Positions 14,772-22,719 of a DNA stretch of 36,229 nucleotides are shown here, piece after piece. The translations under genes were made by a program, and so were the position numbers. The DNA comes from Phycisphaerae bacterium (lineage in GTDB: Bacteria > Planctomycetota > Phycisphaerae > SM23-33). Numbering within the stretch: the first letter of the stretch is position 1; each line of letters opens with the position of its first letter. The notes under the pieces are model-generated. The model saw nothing but the letters and a program-made list of their open reading frames with translations. It searched no databases and had not been told where the DNA came from. The stretch covers positions 1 to 36,229 of the forward strand of contig DAOVQV010000001.1 in assembly GCA_030628445.1 (NCBI GenBank), read 5' to 3'.

Positions 14772-16469
14772 TTACCCCACACCGCGCCCAGTGCAGCTCA
14801 GCTCGAGCTGATCGGGAGTGCTCTGGGACTCCTGGACCGCCACGCCGTCCGCGACTAATTTATCCCAGTGTTTCTGGTTGAAGATGCATCCGGGATCGCC
14901 GGCGTGAAGTTGACCGAAGTATGCATCGGCCCTGGCCCGGCAACCCCCGCAGTAACACCGCAGGGCGCAGACCTCGCAGTGATGCAGGCGATCGTCCCGA
15001 TCGTTGAGGACCTCCCACAGATCGCTGTTGCGGAAGATATCAACCAGCGGCGCTTCTCGCACGTTACCCATCACGCGGTGCGGTAGGTACACGCATGGGG
15101 TAACGTCGCCGTTGGGCTCTATGCAGACGTAGGTCCGCCCGGCCCCGCACCCGCCGAGGTACTTCGCCACCACGCGGGCCTTGACCCCGCTGCCACTGCC
15201 GGCGTGAGAGCAGGCGACCCGTCCGACGCCCGCGGGGGCGCCGAGCAGACAGATCCGCCCCAACTGCGGGGCCGTCGAGATAATACCGATGCGCCCCTCC
15301 TGCATCTTCGCATTGAGCACCGCCAAAAGCTGCTCGCGCTGGGACGGCGTGATGTCGTCGTGGACCATCTTGGCGCCCCTCCCGACCGGAATGAAATTGA
15401 AATGCGCGAAGCAGCTCGCCCCGATCCGCTCGGCGAAGGCGATCATGTCGCCAAGCTCGTGGAAGTTCCCCCGGTGCACGCACATTGCGATCCCCAGCCG
15501 CAACCCCTCGGTCGCCACGACGGTCTTCGCCCCCCAAACCGCGCGGGCCCACATACCCGCAACGCCCCGAAACGCGTCATGGCGGTCCGGATCCACCGAA
15601 TCCAGCGAGATCTCCACGTATCGCAGCCCGGCCTCGACAAGCTTATTAGCCAAGGCCGGCGTCATGGTCGTCCCGTTAGTGGCGATCGTCGTGTGGATGT
15701 CGTAGCGCTGCGCGCGGCGCAGGACCGGCAGCAAGTCGCCGCTTAGAGTCGGCTCGCCCCCGGACAGAGCGAGCATCGGGACGTAAACGCGGCCCATCTG
15801 ATCGACAACCGACAGCTTCTCATCCAGCGCCAACTCATCCGCCGGAGGATTGGTGGTGCTGTCCTGGTAGCAGTGCTTGCAGGTGAGGTTGCAGCGATTC
15901 GTTAGGTTCCAGACGGCGAACAGCGGCGCCGTAAACCGCTGCGGGCAGGTTAACCCGAACTCGGCGATGCTGCGGGCGACAATCACAAGCCCGCGAACGG
16001 TCGGGGCGTGCCCGGCGAGGCGCCGGCGAAAAGTTGGTGCATCCACGTCACCCCGCATGTAATCGATGAAGCGATGAAACAGCCAATACTTGATGCGCTC
16101 GGCGCGGCGGGCGGAGGGATTTCGATAGCTGGCGATGATCCGCTCCAGCGAGGTCGGAGCATCGCCATCGTCTTGCGCCAATTTGCCCAGGACCCAGCGA
16201 ACCTCACTGCGGCCCAGCCAGTCCTCCAGCCAGTGGTGATAGTGAAGCCCCAACGAGCCCGCGGCTGCGCGGCCACCATTACGAACACCGCGTATATATT
16301 CGCCGCTGCTGAGCTCGCCGTCTTGGGTTCGATAGGGGCTCTTGTCGGAATTATCGAACCTTGGGTGGGACTGCTCGCGCCGGGCGGGCGAGGCGGCGCA
16401 AGAGTGCATAGCTGCGGTGACATAAGAGACGTCCGCGCGGTCCCATTTACTGGGGTCTGTCTGTCCCAT
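14772..16469 (-). CDS. Radical SAM/SPASM protein with AhbC/AhbD/NirJ-like C-terminus and extra N-terminal domain
   Basis: The radical SAM cluster motif is C193-x3-C197-x2-C200 (CNLTCKHC) in VWNLTNRCNLTCKHCY, followed by LSGGEPTLSGDLLPVL and SLDSVDPDRHDAFRG. The C-terminal SPASM/twitch region (VCIEPNGDVTPCVYLP, MGNVREAPLVDIFRNS, HCEVCALRCYCGGCRARAD, DPGC) resembles the heme-pathway enzymes AhbC, AhbD and NirJ. With ahbAB facing it tail to tail, a role in heme synthesis is plausible. Against a simple assignment, it carries ~190 extra N-terminal residues (LHYHHWLEDWLGRSEV) and is the last gene of the minus-strand lipid-type operon, starting six bases after the lipoprotein stop. AhbC/D are normally about 350-400 aa. 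The first ~80 residues look poorly conserved, so the true start may lie inside (e.g. Met21). Confidence 0.75.
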   Translation of the reverse strand: MGQTDPSKWDRADVSYVTAAMHSCAASPARREQSHPRFDNSDKSPYRTQDGELSSGEYIRGVRNGGRAAAGSLGLHYHHWLEDWLGRSEVRWVLGKLAQDDGDAPTSLERIIASYRNPSARRAERIKYWLFHRFIDYMRGDVDAPTFRRRLAGHAPTVRGLVIVARSIAEFGLTCPQRFTAPLFAVWNLTNRCNLTCKHCYQDSTTNPPADELALDEKLSVVDQMGRVYVPMLALSGGEPTLSGDLLPVLRRAQRYDIHTTIATNGTTMTPALANKLVEAGLRYVEISLDSVDPDRHDAFRGVAGMWARAVWGAKTVVATEGLRLGIAMCVHRGNFHELGDMIAFAERIGASCFAHFNFIPVGRGAKMVHDDITPSQREQLLAVLNAKMQEGRIGIISTAPQLGRICLLGAPAGVGRVACSHAGSGSGVKARVVAKYLGGCGAGRTYVCIEPNGDVTPCVYLPHRVMGNVREAPLVDIFRNSDLWEVLNDRDDRLHHCEVCALRCYCGGCRARADAYFGQLHAGDPGCIFNQKHWDKLVADGVAVQESQSTPDQLELSCTGRGVG

Positions 16470-16475
16470 CGGCCG

Positions 16476-16961
16476 CTATGGTATGCGACCCGTGATGGTT
16501 ATTTCAACGCCCGCCTCCGGGCCGGGCAGCCCGTTTATCACCCCGGCGACGCGAAGCCGCTCGCCTGTGGGCCAATTTGGCTCGACGGTCAGGTTCAACG
16601 GAAACCGTCTGGCCGCACCCGGCGCCAGCGTCCAGGTGCCAACGACCATCATTTCCGCCTTCGGATAATGCAGCAGTTCCTCCCAGCCTATCCCGTCGTG
16701 GCGGTATATCAGAACGTAGACCGGGCTGGCGGACCTGGCGGTGATGGTGATGGGGTCCTTGCCCTGGTTCTGGGCTGTAATGCGCACGGGGAACGTCTCG
16801 CCGACGGCGAATTGCCTCTTGGACACCTCTATACCGAGCACCAGCCCGCCCGATCGGACGATATCGAACTCGCCGCTGTACCAAAGCTCCTGAGCGGTCC
16901 GCCCCTTACACCCTGACAGACCGGCAGCCAGAAGAACCAACAAGGAGGTAAAGCACCTCAT
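16476..16961 (-). CDS. Small lipoprotein, BsuPI-like beta-sandwich
   Basis: 161 aa. The N-terminus is a lipoprotein signal: MRCFTSLLVLLAAGLSGC, lipobox L-S-G-C with Cys18 as the lipidated residue. The mature part is predicted all-beta: GIEVSKRQFAVGETFPVRIT, QNQGKDPITITARS and APGAARRFPLNLTVEP resemble the Ig-like BsuPI (intracellular proteinase inhibitor) fold, though I cannot confirm membership. It begins directly after the stop of the Tes-like gene and ends six bases before the next, so it is co-translated with two radical SAM genes. A small envelope protein locked between them could act at the membrane site of the modified product; this is inference. Confidence 0.7.
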   Translation of the reverse strand: MRCFTSLLVLLAAGLSGCKGRTAQELWYSGEFDIVRSGGLVLGIEVSKRQFAVGETFPVRITAQNQGKDPITITARSASPVYVLIYRHDGIGWEELLHYPKAEMMVVGTWTLAPGAARRFPLNLTVEPNWPTGERLRVAGVINGLPGPEAGVEITITGRIP

Positions 16962-18914
16962 CTATTCACCCTCCGCCACGCCCTCCGCTTGCGTGATTCG
17001 TCCCTGCGACACATACCGACCGCTGCCGGTTAAGCTGCGCTCGACGAAGTCGCGATACCCCGGCCCGCAGTTATGGGTGCAGAACGGCAAGATCCCCAGC
17101 GGCGTCGAATACTGAATCACGCATCGTTTGGCGCGCTCGACGTCGAAATTGTAGCGGTCCTGAAAATGCATCCCCGCACACATCAGCGTCCTGTAGGTAT
17201 ACTGCTCGCCTGCCCCGCGGCCGATGTCCTTGTCCAGCAACCCCCAGAGCGATCGGATGAACCGCTTGACGGTAAGCCCCGCCGGAGCAGCCTTGGGGCG
17301 GAAGTGGCGTTTGAACATCCGCACGGTACGCCACTTATCCCCCCACGTCGCCCTGCCCCTGCGGCGAATGCGGGCGGCGATACGATTCATATCGGTAAAC
17401 ATCCCCTCGATGTTGACTACGGCCGGGAAGGGGTAAACCGCTCCGTCGGGCGAGACGAGCAAGTACGTCCCGAATGCACAATCCGGATGGGGGCTCGGGC
17501 GGACCTTGGGCTTACCGGTCAGGGCCTCGATTATCTGAGCAAGCGGTAAGACGACCGACAGCGGGAACATATCCCGCAGCGGACTGGCGCCGGTCGCTTC
17601 GGCGATATCGCCGGCCAGGTCGCCCAGCGTATAGCGTCGCGCGACCCGTTCGGCCTCATCGATCCGCCCGGAGAAGGAGACCGGCTGGAAGCTTATCGCG
17701 CTGATCACGTCAATGTTGGCGACCGCAAAGCGGATGATCTCGCCGACGCGATCGTCGTTTATGCCCTTTAGGATCGTGGGGACCAGACAGATCTTCATGC
17801 CGGTTCGACGAGCGTTCTCCAAGCAGGCGAGCTTGATTTTCCAAATGCCCGGAAAATTGCGCGTCCGGCGGTAGGCGGCCTCGCCGACGCCGTCAAACTG
17901 CAGATATAGCACGTGCACGCCGGCCTCGGCGCAGCGCCGGGCGTAGTGAGCGTCCGCAAGCTTCAGGCCGTTCGTGGCGACCTGAATGTGCGAGAAGCCC
18001 ATCCGCCGCGCTTGGGCGACTATCCGCAGGAAATCCGGATGGACCGTAGGTTCGCCGCCGGTGAACTGGACCGCCGTGCACGGAACAGGCCGCATGTCCC
18101 GCAGGACCTGCAACTGCCGGACGACCTCGTCGTAGTCGGGTTCGTAGACGTACCCCTTGACCCCGGAGTTGGCGAAGCAGATCGGGCAGCGCATGTTGCA
18201 GCGGTTGGTCAGGTCGATCTGGGCCAGGCAGGCGCCGGAAAGATGCTGGTCGCACAGCCCGCAGTCGGAAGGACAGTGCCTCCCGCCGCTGATTTGCGGT
18301 TCGAGCACACCCGGTTGCTCCTCGAACGTCCAGAACGCGGCCTTCGAATAGAGCAACACGTCGGTGTTGATGCAATCGCGGACGTAACCGTGGTCGGGGC
18401 AGGTCTTCTCGATATAGACGGCGGAGTTTTCGACGAAGTATCGCCCCAGGACGATGGCCCCGCAGACCGGGCAGAGCGTCTCGACGGTTCGCGGAAGGCG
18501 GCGCAGGACAGGGCGAATGCGCGAGCCCGCGAAAGTATGCCCGGGCGAGCCGGCGAAGTCGCTGCGCCGGACGGTCCAGATGTTGTCGTGATGAACTTCC
18601 CGCTTCGGCCCGCAGGCGGGGCACGAGAAAGTCAAGACGATCTGCTTCCCGAGCCGATCGAACACACCCCGGACAACCTCGCCGCAACCCGGGCAGGTCG
18701 CTTGCGTGTGAACCGGTAAGGTCCGATACTGATCGGCGAAACGGCGCATGGATTCCCTGAACTGCTGCAACTCACCCGGTACGTCCGACCCGACCGGCGG
18801 GGGCTCGTAGATGCCCCCGGGTGATGTGTGAGGGCCACTGCTGTTGTGCTGGACGCGCTCGATCATATCCCGATCAACTCCAACTCGGCCGGGTTCCTGA
18901 CCGCAAAAAATCAC
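16962..18914 (-). CDS. Tes/MJ0619-like multi-cluster radical SAM protein (candidate tetraether or membrane-spanning lipid synthase)
   Basis: The radical SAM motif is C239-x3-C243-x2-C246 (CNMRCPIC) in AQIDLTNRCNMRCPICFAN. Ahead of it lies a cysteine set typical of the archaeal tetraether synthase (Tes) family: a rubredoxin-like knuckle C148/C151/C172 (LCPVCG, EKTCPDHG) and C214, C218, C221, C229 (HCPSDCGLCDQHLSGAC). An additional knuckle C74/C77/C98/C101 sits further N-terminal. Downstream are FTGGEPTVHPDFLRI and a long C-terminal region with more cysteines (PDCAFGTYL, LMCAGMHF, FCTHNCGPGY). By family knowledge, Tes joins two lipid chains by sp3-sp3 C-C bond formation, and bacterial homologues are mostly uncharacterised. 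Its start overlaps the stop of the PlsA-C gene (ATGA, 18911-18914), coupling it to an ether-lipid-type reductase. I am sure of the superfamily, less so of the reaction. Confidence 0.8.
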   Translation of the reverse strand: MIFCGQEPGRVGVDRDMIERVQHNSSGPHTSPGGIYEPPPVGSDVPGELQQFRESMRRFADQYRTLPVHTQATCPGCGEVVRGVFDRLGKQIVLTFSCPACGPKREVHHDNIWTVRRSDFAGSPGHTFAGSRIRPVLRRLPRTVETLCPVCGAIVLGRYFVENSAVYIEKTCPDHGYVRDCINTDVLLYSKAAFWTFEEQPGVLEPQISGGRHCPSDCGLCDQHLSGACLAQIDLTNRCNMRCPICFANSGVKGYVYEPDYDEVVRQLQVLRDMRPVPCTAVQFTGGEPTVHPDFLRIVAQARRMGFSHIQVATNGLKLADAHYARRCAEAGVHVLYLQFDGVGEAAYRRTRNFPGIWKIKLACLENARRTGMKICLVPTILKGINDDRVGEIIRFAVANIDVISAISFQPVSFSGRIDEAERVARRYTLGDLAGDIAEATGASPLRDMFPLSVVLPLAQIIEALTGKPKVRPSPHPDCAFGTYLLVSPDGAVYPFPAVVNIEGMFTDMNRIAARIRRRGRATWGDKWRTVRMFKRHFRPKAAPAGLTVKRFIRSLWGLLDKDIGRGAGEQYTYRTLMCAGMHFQDRYNFDVERAKRCVIQYSTPLGILPFCTHNCGPGYRDFVERSLTGSGRYVSQGRITQAEGVAEGE

Positions 18915-20200
18915 TCATCAAAACACGCGGGGTAGCGCCGCTTTGTTTGCTTGCGCTTTCGATAGCTGCTCGCAAGCTCCATGAAGATATCCAGGTCTCG
19001 CTCCATGTTGGAGCTGGTCGCGTCGAAGTAGAAATTGCGGATCGGGATCTCATCATGATCTCGCCCGACGGCGTGGTAGAGGGCCTCGCAGACGATCCCA
19101 TTCATGCATGAGAAGGGACTTATGTCGATGATCCCGTCGGCGCCCTTGCGGTGCAGGTAGATAGTCTTCCCTATCGACAGGACCATTTCCCCCAGCGCCC
19201 CGTCGGCCGGGAGGTAGGGCCACCCCGGCTCGAGGACCTCCTTGTAGATATCGTGCGGTTCTTCGTATCCGAAGAAATCGGCCCCGAAAGGTTCAAGCAG
19301 CTTCTGTTCGTCCCGCTTCTGGACGGCGTTTTTGAGGACGGCCGCGAGCATCCCCAGCGACAGCGTCCTACCGTCGCGCTTCAGCAGCGACTTTTGCGAC
19401 CAGTTGGTGTACCAGACCCATTCGCAGACGTCCGACATCCAGGCCTCCCCGCCGTGGGCCTCGATCCGCCGAACCGCATCATAGTTGCTGAACGTGTTAA
19501 GCCTGCAGAAGATCTCCCCGACCACGCCTATCAACGGCCGGTCCTTACTGTATTCGGCGGGCACGGCCCTGAATAGGTCACGCGATTCTCTCAAGGCCCC
19601 CACGAGCTGACGGAAGCGCACGGGAAACTTCACCTCCGGCGCCTCCATGACCCGCTCGACAAGCTGCATGCTTTGCTCGAAGGCCTCATCGGCGGCACCT
19701 GAGATGGTCTCGTACGGGCGGGTCTTGAGCAGCAACTTCCGCAGGATGTCCGAGGCGACCAGGCCGGACCACAGAGCGCGAATTACCCGCGAGCCGTACT
19801 TGCCCAGCCCGTCGTAACTGTTCTTACTGGTCGGGCAGATTACCGGGATATCCCCGTAGCCCAGCTCGGCGAGGACCTGGCGAAGATACGGGGCGTACTG
19901 GCCGAAGCGGCACGGGCCCTCGGCCGTGGGCATGAAAAAGGCTGTGCGGTCCGGGTCGAACCCGTCAGAGTTAACGATCCGCAGGAAATCGCCCAGCGTG
20001 ACCTTCTCGGGGTAGCACTCTTCCCCGGAGCTATAGAGCCCGCCGAACTCCAACGTTTGCTCGTCCGACGGCGGGGTCACGCGCGCCTCAAGCCCCGCGG
20101 AACGAAAGACCGCGGCCATCATCCGCGCTCCGACGTAGGTCATCCGCGGGATCCACAACGTCCGTCCCGCCAAGCGATCCATCACCGAATGCGAAGTCAT
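18911..20200 (-). CDS. PlsA/GeR-type protein, C-terminal HgdB/HgdC-like part (separate polypeptide)
   Basis: 429 aa matching the last quarter of single-chain PlsA-like proteins. Family signatures are RTLWIPRMTYVGARMMAA at the N-terminus, then SSGEECYPEKVTLGDFL (C62), RTAFFMPTAEGPCRFGQY (C97), DIPVICPTSKNSYDGLG and DISPFSCMNGIVCEALYH. These cysteines are where homologues bind the [4Fe-4S] or double-cubane cluster. There is no ATPase domain, so it needs the activase, which is encoded 12.5 kb away on the other strand (3247-6402). The break falls at the linker between the two HgdB-like halves. The start is ATG 20200 with GAGGGA eight bases upstream. It is the first gene of the operon. Expected activity: low-potential reduction of an acyl ester in glycerolipid, with the substrate unproven. 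Confidence 0.82.
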   Translation of the reverse strand: MTSHSVMDRLAGRTLWIPRMTYVGARMMAAVFRSAGLEARVTPPSDEQTLEFGGLYSSGEECYPEKVTLGDFLRIVNSDGFDPDRTAFFMPTAEGPCRFGQYAPYLRQVLAELGYGDIPVICPTSKNSYDGLGKYGSRVIRALWSGLVASDILRKLLLKTRPYETISGAADEAFEQSMQLVERVMEAPEVKFPVRFRQLVGALRESRDLFRAVPAEYSKDRPLIGVVGEIFCRLNTFSNYDAVRRIEAHGGEAWMSDVCEWVWYTNWSQKSLLKRDGRTLSLGMLAAVLKNAVQKRDEQKLLEPFGADFFGYEEPHDIYKEVLEPGWPYLPADGALGEMVLSIGKTIYLHRKGADGIIDISPFSCMNGIVCEALYHAVGRDHDEIPIRNFYFDATSSNMERDLDIFMELASSYRKRKQTKRRYPACFDE

Positions 20201-20231
20201 GTTGTTGGTCCCTCGGGCATAGCGAGTTCGT

Positions 20232-20260
20232 AAGATACCGCAAGCGATGGGCTTTGAAAA
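20232..20260 (-). promoter_or_regulatory. Possible promoter of the PlsA-C/Tes-like operon
   Basis: On the minus strand TTTTCA (20260-20255), a 17-base spacer and TATCTT (20237-20232) would start transcripts near 20225, 25 nt before the ATG. Each hexamer matches four of six. The alternative is read-through from tRNA-Thr, which ends 95 bases upstream on the same strand. Confidence 0.35.
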
Positions 20261-20294
20261 GTGCGTGTTTGCGAAGTTACCCGCCGTCCAAGAC

Positions 20295-20366
20295 AGCCAG
20301 CGGAGGGATTCGAACCCACAACCCCCGCTTTACAAAAGCGGTGCTCTACCGTTGAGCTACGCTGGC
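20295..20366 (-). tRNA. tRNA-Thr (anticodon UGU)
   Basis: A complete cloverleaf on the minus strand: acceptor GCCAGCG/CGCTGGC, D-stem GCTC/GAGC with loop AACGGTA, anticodon stem CCGCT/AGCGG with loop TTTGTAA (anticodon TGT, reads ACA), variable GGGTT, and T-arm GTGGG-TTCGAAT-CCCTC with one T-T mismatch. The discriminator is U and no CCA is encoded. It lies 93 bases downstream of the kinase-like gene and upstream of the lipid operon, all on the same strand. Confidence 0.95.
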
Positions 20367-20459
20367 GTCTGTTTCCAATGTACCGAAGGGGCGTTGGGAA
20401 TTCTAGACGTCAATCAAAAGCGTTCGGCCCCAGGGCCGACGTTATGAGTGGGCGAGTTG

Positions 20460-22715
20460 CTACTGCTTGGTTGTCCGGGCCGACTTGGCGGGCGGTTGGG
20501 CGGGGGCGGCGGGGAGCTGCTCCTGCTCGTGGTACTCGTAGAACGTCTCGTAGCTCCGACGATAATATCCGCCTGCGGTGACGCGAACGCCGTTGACGAC
20601 AACGCCTACGATATGTGCGCCGACCCTCGTAAGCATATCCCGGGTCCGCTCGACGATCCCGTACGTATTCGCCCCCGCTCGAACGACAAGGATCACGCCG
20701 TCGACGAGGCTGCTCAAGACGGACGAATCGGAGACCACCAGTCCGGGCGCTCCGTCAAAGAAAACCTGTTCGAATTGGTCGGTCATCTCGGAAATGATGT
20801 TGCGCATCTGATCGGACCCGAGCAGCTCGGCGGGATTCGGCGGCAGGACGCCGGACGACATCAGGAACAAGTCCTTGTCGACCTCTTTTGCAAGATCGCG
20901 CCAGTTGGCCTGGCCGGATAGCACGCTGCTTAGCCCGGCTTCGGGGATCTCGGGGAAGAGCTTTCGGATAACAGGCTGGCGGAAATTGGTGTCCACAACC
21001 AGCACTTTCCTGCCGGCTTGCGCCACCGATCCGGCGAGGTTCAGCGTAACGGTGCTGCGGCCGTCTTCGGGCATCGGGCTGGTAACCAGCAAGCTCCGCC
21101 GCCCGGAAGGGGGCCCGCTGAACAGCAAGCACGTTCGGATTCGCCGGAACGACTCGCTGATCAGGGAGTTGGGATTCGTCATGAACGTCAGGCGCAGATC
21201 TTCGATTTCCTCATCCACATCATCCAAATGAGGCACCATACCAAGCGCAGCTAGGTCTATCCGCCTGGTGATGTCCCCGGGAGACTTAACGGAGGTATCG
21301 ATGACTTCCAGCAGAAATGCCAGTCCCACACCCACCACGATCCCCAAAAAGACCCCCAGCGGAACCATGACCTTCCACTTCGGCATGGAGGGCTTGCGGG
21401 GTTTTGCGGCTTGGCGTCGCAGGAATACCGGCCTTTCGCCGCGGTACAGCAACCTGTAGTCCAGCTCCTTTGTCTTGATCTTGTTTATCTGCTCCTCCAG
21501 GGCCTCCTCCTGGGCGGCAAGTTGCTTCAGTTGCGCCAGATTTGCCTGGGCGTCGTTCAGCCTGGCCATGAGGGCCTCATATCTATCCTCAACCTGCTTC
21601 CTTTGCGCCCCGAGAGTTTCAATATTGCCTTGGTGGAACTGCTTGACGCCCTCCGCGGCGTTCTTCGCCAGCTCATCCTCTTGTCTCTTCATCTGCTCCG
21701 CGACACTGTCCAGGCGGTTTTCCAGAGTCCTAACCCTCCTGTGCTGCGGGCCGAACTTGGCCAGAGCGTCGTCCAGTTCGGTGCGGAGATTCACCTGGGC
21801 ATGGCGCAGCGATGCGAACGTTGGATTGGCATCGACGGCCGCGCGTACCGGGGCCGAGCTGATCAGCGTACCGGCACGTTCCTGTTCCAAGATCTTGTCG
21901 TAAGCGGACTGCTCTTCGGCCAGACCAAGGTCCAATTCTGTGCGCGCAACCACGAGACCTTGCAATTGGACATTCAGGACGTTGCGCTGATCCTCGATGT
22001 TGGGGATGTCTTCCGGCCTCATCTCGGACATTGCTCTTCGAATCGCATCCAGGTCTGACTGGAGGGTACGTCGTTCGTCGCTCAGTCGGTCAAGCTGCTC
22101 AACGCGGTCATCCTTGACGCTCTTGGTGTTGTCTTCGACAAAGGCGTTGGCGACGGCATTGATGATGTCGGCGAGTTCGGCCCGTTCTTTGTTCGTGCTT
22201 GCCCTCTCGGTCATTGCGATGCGGACGAAGAAGGTATCCGGGACCGAGGCCACCTTAAGGGCATCGTACAATTCCTGAATGACGTCGCCGCTGGAATACC
22301 GGCGGTACCATTTCGTCCTGTTGAGCAGCGGGTCCTCCGTCGCCGCCGCAAGGACTGCGTCCGATTTGATCAGTTGTGCCTGCGACCGGGTCAGCCGGTC
22401 CATGATCTGCTTGCTGGGCAGTTGTGCCGTATCGACCATGGCACTTGGTTTGGGCGGGTTGATCTGCAGATAGGCCTCGGCGGTGTAAAACGGCGCGTAA
22501 AGCAGCCACAGGATCGTCGCGCCACATGCGATCCCGGCACCGATCAATATCGACAGTATGATCAACCATTTGTGCTTGAGGAAGATACGGACAACGTCTC
22601 GGCCGGTCATGCCGCCGGCTCCGACGGGCGCGCGGGCCATACGGCCCAGCCCCCCCGGCGCCTGTGCGGCACGGACGATCTGAGGAGTACGATCTTGCGT
22701 CGGTACAACGGTCAC
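20460..22715 (-). CDS. Wzz/GumC-CpsD-type polysaccharide co-polymerase with degenerate BY-kinase domain
   Basis: An inner-membrane chain-length regulator fused to a bacterial tyrosine-kinase-like domain, normally controlling exopolysaccharide polymerisation and export with Wza. The N-terminal Wzz part has a helix near 47-72 (WLIILSILIGAGIACGATI) and APFYTAEAYLQINPP. A long periplasmic coiled-coil (about 170-430) and a second helix (VMVPLGVFLGIVVGVGLAFLLEV) follow. The kinase-like domain starts at about 510. Its Walker A reads PEDGRSTV (residues 549-556, R553 replacing the catalytic Lys), Walker A' is VLVVDTNFRQP (usually D-x-D), and the Walker B region is VFFDGAPG. The C-terminal tyrosine cluster is kept (Y717, Y718, Y722, Y726, Y728). 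It starts four bases after the TPR gene stop, as last gene of the exosortase operon. Confidence 0.88.
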   Translation of the reverse strand: MTVVPTQDRTPQIVRAAQAPGGLGRMARAPVGAGGMTGRDVVRIFLKHKWLIILSILIGAGIACGATILWLLYAPFYTAEAYLQINPPKPSAMVDTAQLPSKQIMDRLTRSQAQLIKSDAVLAAATEDPLLNRTKWYRRYSSGDVIQELYDALKVASVPDTFFVRIAMTERASTNKERAELADIINAVANAFVEDNTKSVKDDRVEQLDRLSDERRTLQSDLDAIRRAMSEMRPEDIPNIEDQRNVLNVQLQGLVVARTELDLGLAEEQSAYDKILEQERAGTLISSAPVRAAVDANPTFASLRHAQVNLRTELDDALAKFGPQHRRVRTLENRLDSVAEQMKRQEDELAKNAAEGVKQFHQGNIETLGAQRKQVEDRYEALMARLNDAQANLAQLKQLAAQEEALEEQINKIKTKELDYRLLYRGERPVFLRRQAAKPRKPSMPKWKVMVPLGVFLGIVVGVGLAFLLEVIDTSVKSPGDITRRIDLAALGMVPHLDDVDEEIEDLRLTFMTNPNSLISESFRRIRTCLLFSGPPSGRRSLLVTSPMPEDGRSTVTLNLAGSVAQAGRKVLVVDTNFRQPVIRKLFPEIPEAGLSSVLSGQANWRDLAKEVDKDLFLMSSGVLPPNPAELLGSDQMRNIISEMTDQFEQVFFDGAPGLVVSDSSVLSSLVDGVILVVRAGANTYGIVERTRDMLTRVGAHIVGVVVNGVRVTAGGYYRRSYETFYEYHEQEQLPAAPAQPPAKSARTTKQ

Positions 22716-22719
22716 TTAC

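Noticed and set aside
17893..18719. Long frames on both strands over the Tes-like gene
   Set aside because: Shadows of the radical SAM gene, whose cysteine motifs fix the true frame.
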